NCBI GenBank assembly: GCA_947458415.1
Contig: CANGZG010000149.1
Span: 1 to 5,668 of the forward strand
Reading direction: 5' to 3'
Source of the DNA: Comamonadaceae bacterium
GTDB lineage: Bacteria; Pseudomonadota; Gammaproteobacteria; Burkholderiales; Burkholderiaceae_C
DNA length: 5,668 nt
In this document: piece by piece, positions 4,907-5,668 of the stretch
Position numbering within the stretch: the stretch's first letter is position 1
Layout: each line of letters begins with the position of its first letter
The notes under the pieces: model-generated
What the model saw: the letters and a program-made list of their open reading frames with translations, nothing else
Database searches by the model: none
What the model was told of the DNA's origin: nothing
Position numbers and translations under genes: made by a program

Positions 4907-5668
4907 ATGGCCATTCCACAGTCTTTCATCCAAGAGTTGATTGCACGCAGCGATGTGGTGGAAGTGGTGGGTCGCTATGTCCAGCTGAAAAAAGGCGGCG
5001 CCAATTACATGGGGCTGTGTCCATTCCACGGTGAGAAATCCCCCTCGTTCACGGTCAGTCCCAGCAAGCAATTTTTCCATTGCTTTGGTTGCGGAAAAAA
5101 TGGCAATGCGATTGGTTTTTTGATGGAACACACCGGCATGACGTTTGTGGATGCGGTGAAGGATTTGGCGCAGTCGTATGGCTTGCAAGTGCCTGAAGAC
5201 AACTCTGATCCGATGGAGCGTCAACGCGCAGCCCAACAACGGCAACGGCAAGCCACGCTCAGCGATGTGTTGGAGAAAGCCGCAGAGGCTTACCGCAAAC
5301 AACTCAAAACCAGCACCAAAGCCGTGGCCTATTTGAAAGGTCGCGGGCTCACCGGCGAGGTCGCCAAAGATTTCGGGCTGGGCTACGCGCCTGACGGTTG
5401 GCGCAGCCTCGCCAGCGTGTTTGCGGATTACCAAGACCCCTTGTTGGTCGAGTCCGGATTGGTCATCCAAAGCGCGCCCGAAGAGGGCGAAGAAAAACGT
5501 TATGACCGTTTTCGCGACCGCATCATGTTCCCGATTCGAAATGTGAAAGGCGAATGCATTGGTTTTGGCGGACGCATCATTGGCGAAGGCACGCCCAAAT
5601 ACCTGAACTCACCTGAAACCCCAGTTTTCAGCAAAGGACGTGAGTTGTACGGCTTGTTCGAAGCCAGG
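4907..5668 (+). CDS. dnaG: DNA primase DnaG (N-terminal 254 codons, runs off right edge)
   Basis: DnaG makes the RNA primers for lagging-strand synthesis at the replication fork, working with the DnaB helicase. The visible part begins MAIPQSFIQELIARSDVVEV, the normal start for this family. It contains the CHC2 zinc-binding domain with ligands Cys38, His41, Cys59 and Cys62 (CPFH and CFGC). A charged Gln/Arg linker follows at about 102-114. The start of the RNA-polymerase core comes next, with RYDRFRDRIMFPI (198-210) and YLNSPET (232-238), family-conserved residues leading to the Toprim domain. Toprim and the C-terminal helicase-binding domain lie outside the window, since complete DnaG proteins have roughly 600 residues. 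The ATG is four bases after the ggt stop. I see only a poor Shine-Dalgarno (GGCGA inside the end of ggt), so translation may be coupled to ggt. Confidence 0.97.
   Translation, partial: MAIPQSFIQELIARSDVVEVVGRYVQLKKGGANYMGLCPFHGEKSPSFTVSPSKQFFHCFGCGKNGNAIGFLMEHTGMTFVDAVKDLAQSYGLQVPEDNSDPMERQRAAQQRQRQATLSDVLEKAAEAYRKQLKTSTKAVAYLKGRGLTGEVAKDFGLGYAPDGWRSLASVFADYQDPLLVESGLVIQSAPEEGEEKRYDRFRDRIMFPIRNVKGECIGFGGRIIGEGTPKYLNSPETPVFSKGRELYGLFEAR

Noticed and set aside
4889..5470. 193-codon minus-strand open frame opposite the start of dnaG.
   Set aside because: It has no motifs and sits opposite the conserved zinc-finger region of primase.

Overview
The window looks like a core chromosomal segment from a betaproteobacterium, most likely order Burkholderiales and probably Comamonadaceae-like. 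The reasons are its moderately high GC content, a DnaG N-terminus starting MAIPQSFIQEL, a phasin of the Burkholderiales type, and the style of the other proteins. Genus cannot be fixed from the sequence. I see no insertion sequence, phage gene, tRNA, rRNA, CRISPR array or other sign of recent transfer. I also see no clear undescribed system.

Layout. (1) 1-416, minus: the N-terminal part of a histone-deacetylase-superfamily protein that runs off the left edge. (2) 417-624: a divergent control region with a good sigma-70-like promoter for the next gene and three TGC-N3-GCA palindromic sites resembling binding sites of the polyhydroxyalkanoate (PHA) repressor PhaR. (3) 625-1173, plus: a phasin, the coat protein of PHA granules, followed by a strong intrinsic terminator at 1233-1262. 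(4) 1296-2192, minus: a patatin-like phospholipase with a lipoprotein signal, convergent with the phasin. (5) 2193-2297: a short divergent intergenic region with two inverted repeats. (6) 2298-3056, plus: a short-chain dehydrogenase strikingly like human HSD17B10 (type-2 3-hydroxyacyl-CoA dehydrogenase). (7) 3073-4902, plus: a secreted gamma-glutamyltransferase. (8) 4907-5668, plus: the first 254 codons of DNA primase dnaG, running off the right edge.

How they fit together. The phasin points to storage of PHA as carbon granules, with its promoter probably controlled by PhaR according to granule surface. The HSD17B10-like dehydrogenase acts on 3-hydroxyacyl-CoAs, so it is chemically close to PHA and fatty-acid metabolism, but no direct link is visible. 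The dehydrogenase, gamma-glutamyltransferase and primase genes lie on one strand with gaps of 16 and 4 bases and are probably co-transcribed, although their functions are unrelated. The most useful points for follow-up are the operator cluster ahead of the phasin gene and the placement of ggt directly against dnaG, rather than the rpsU-type arrangement often seen upstream of primase.
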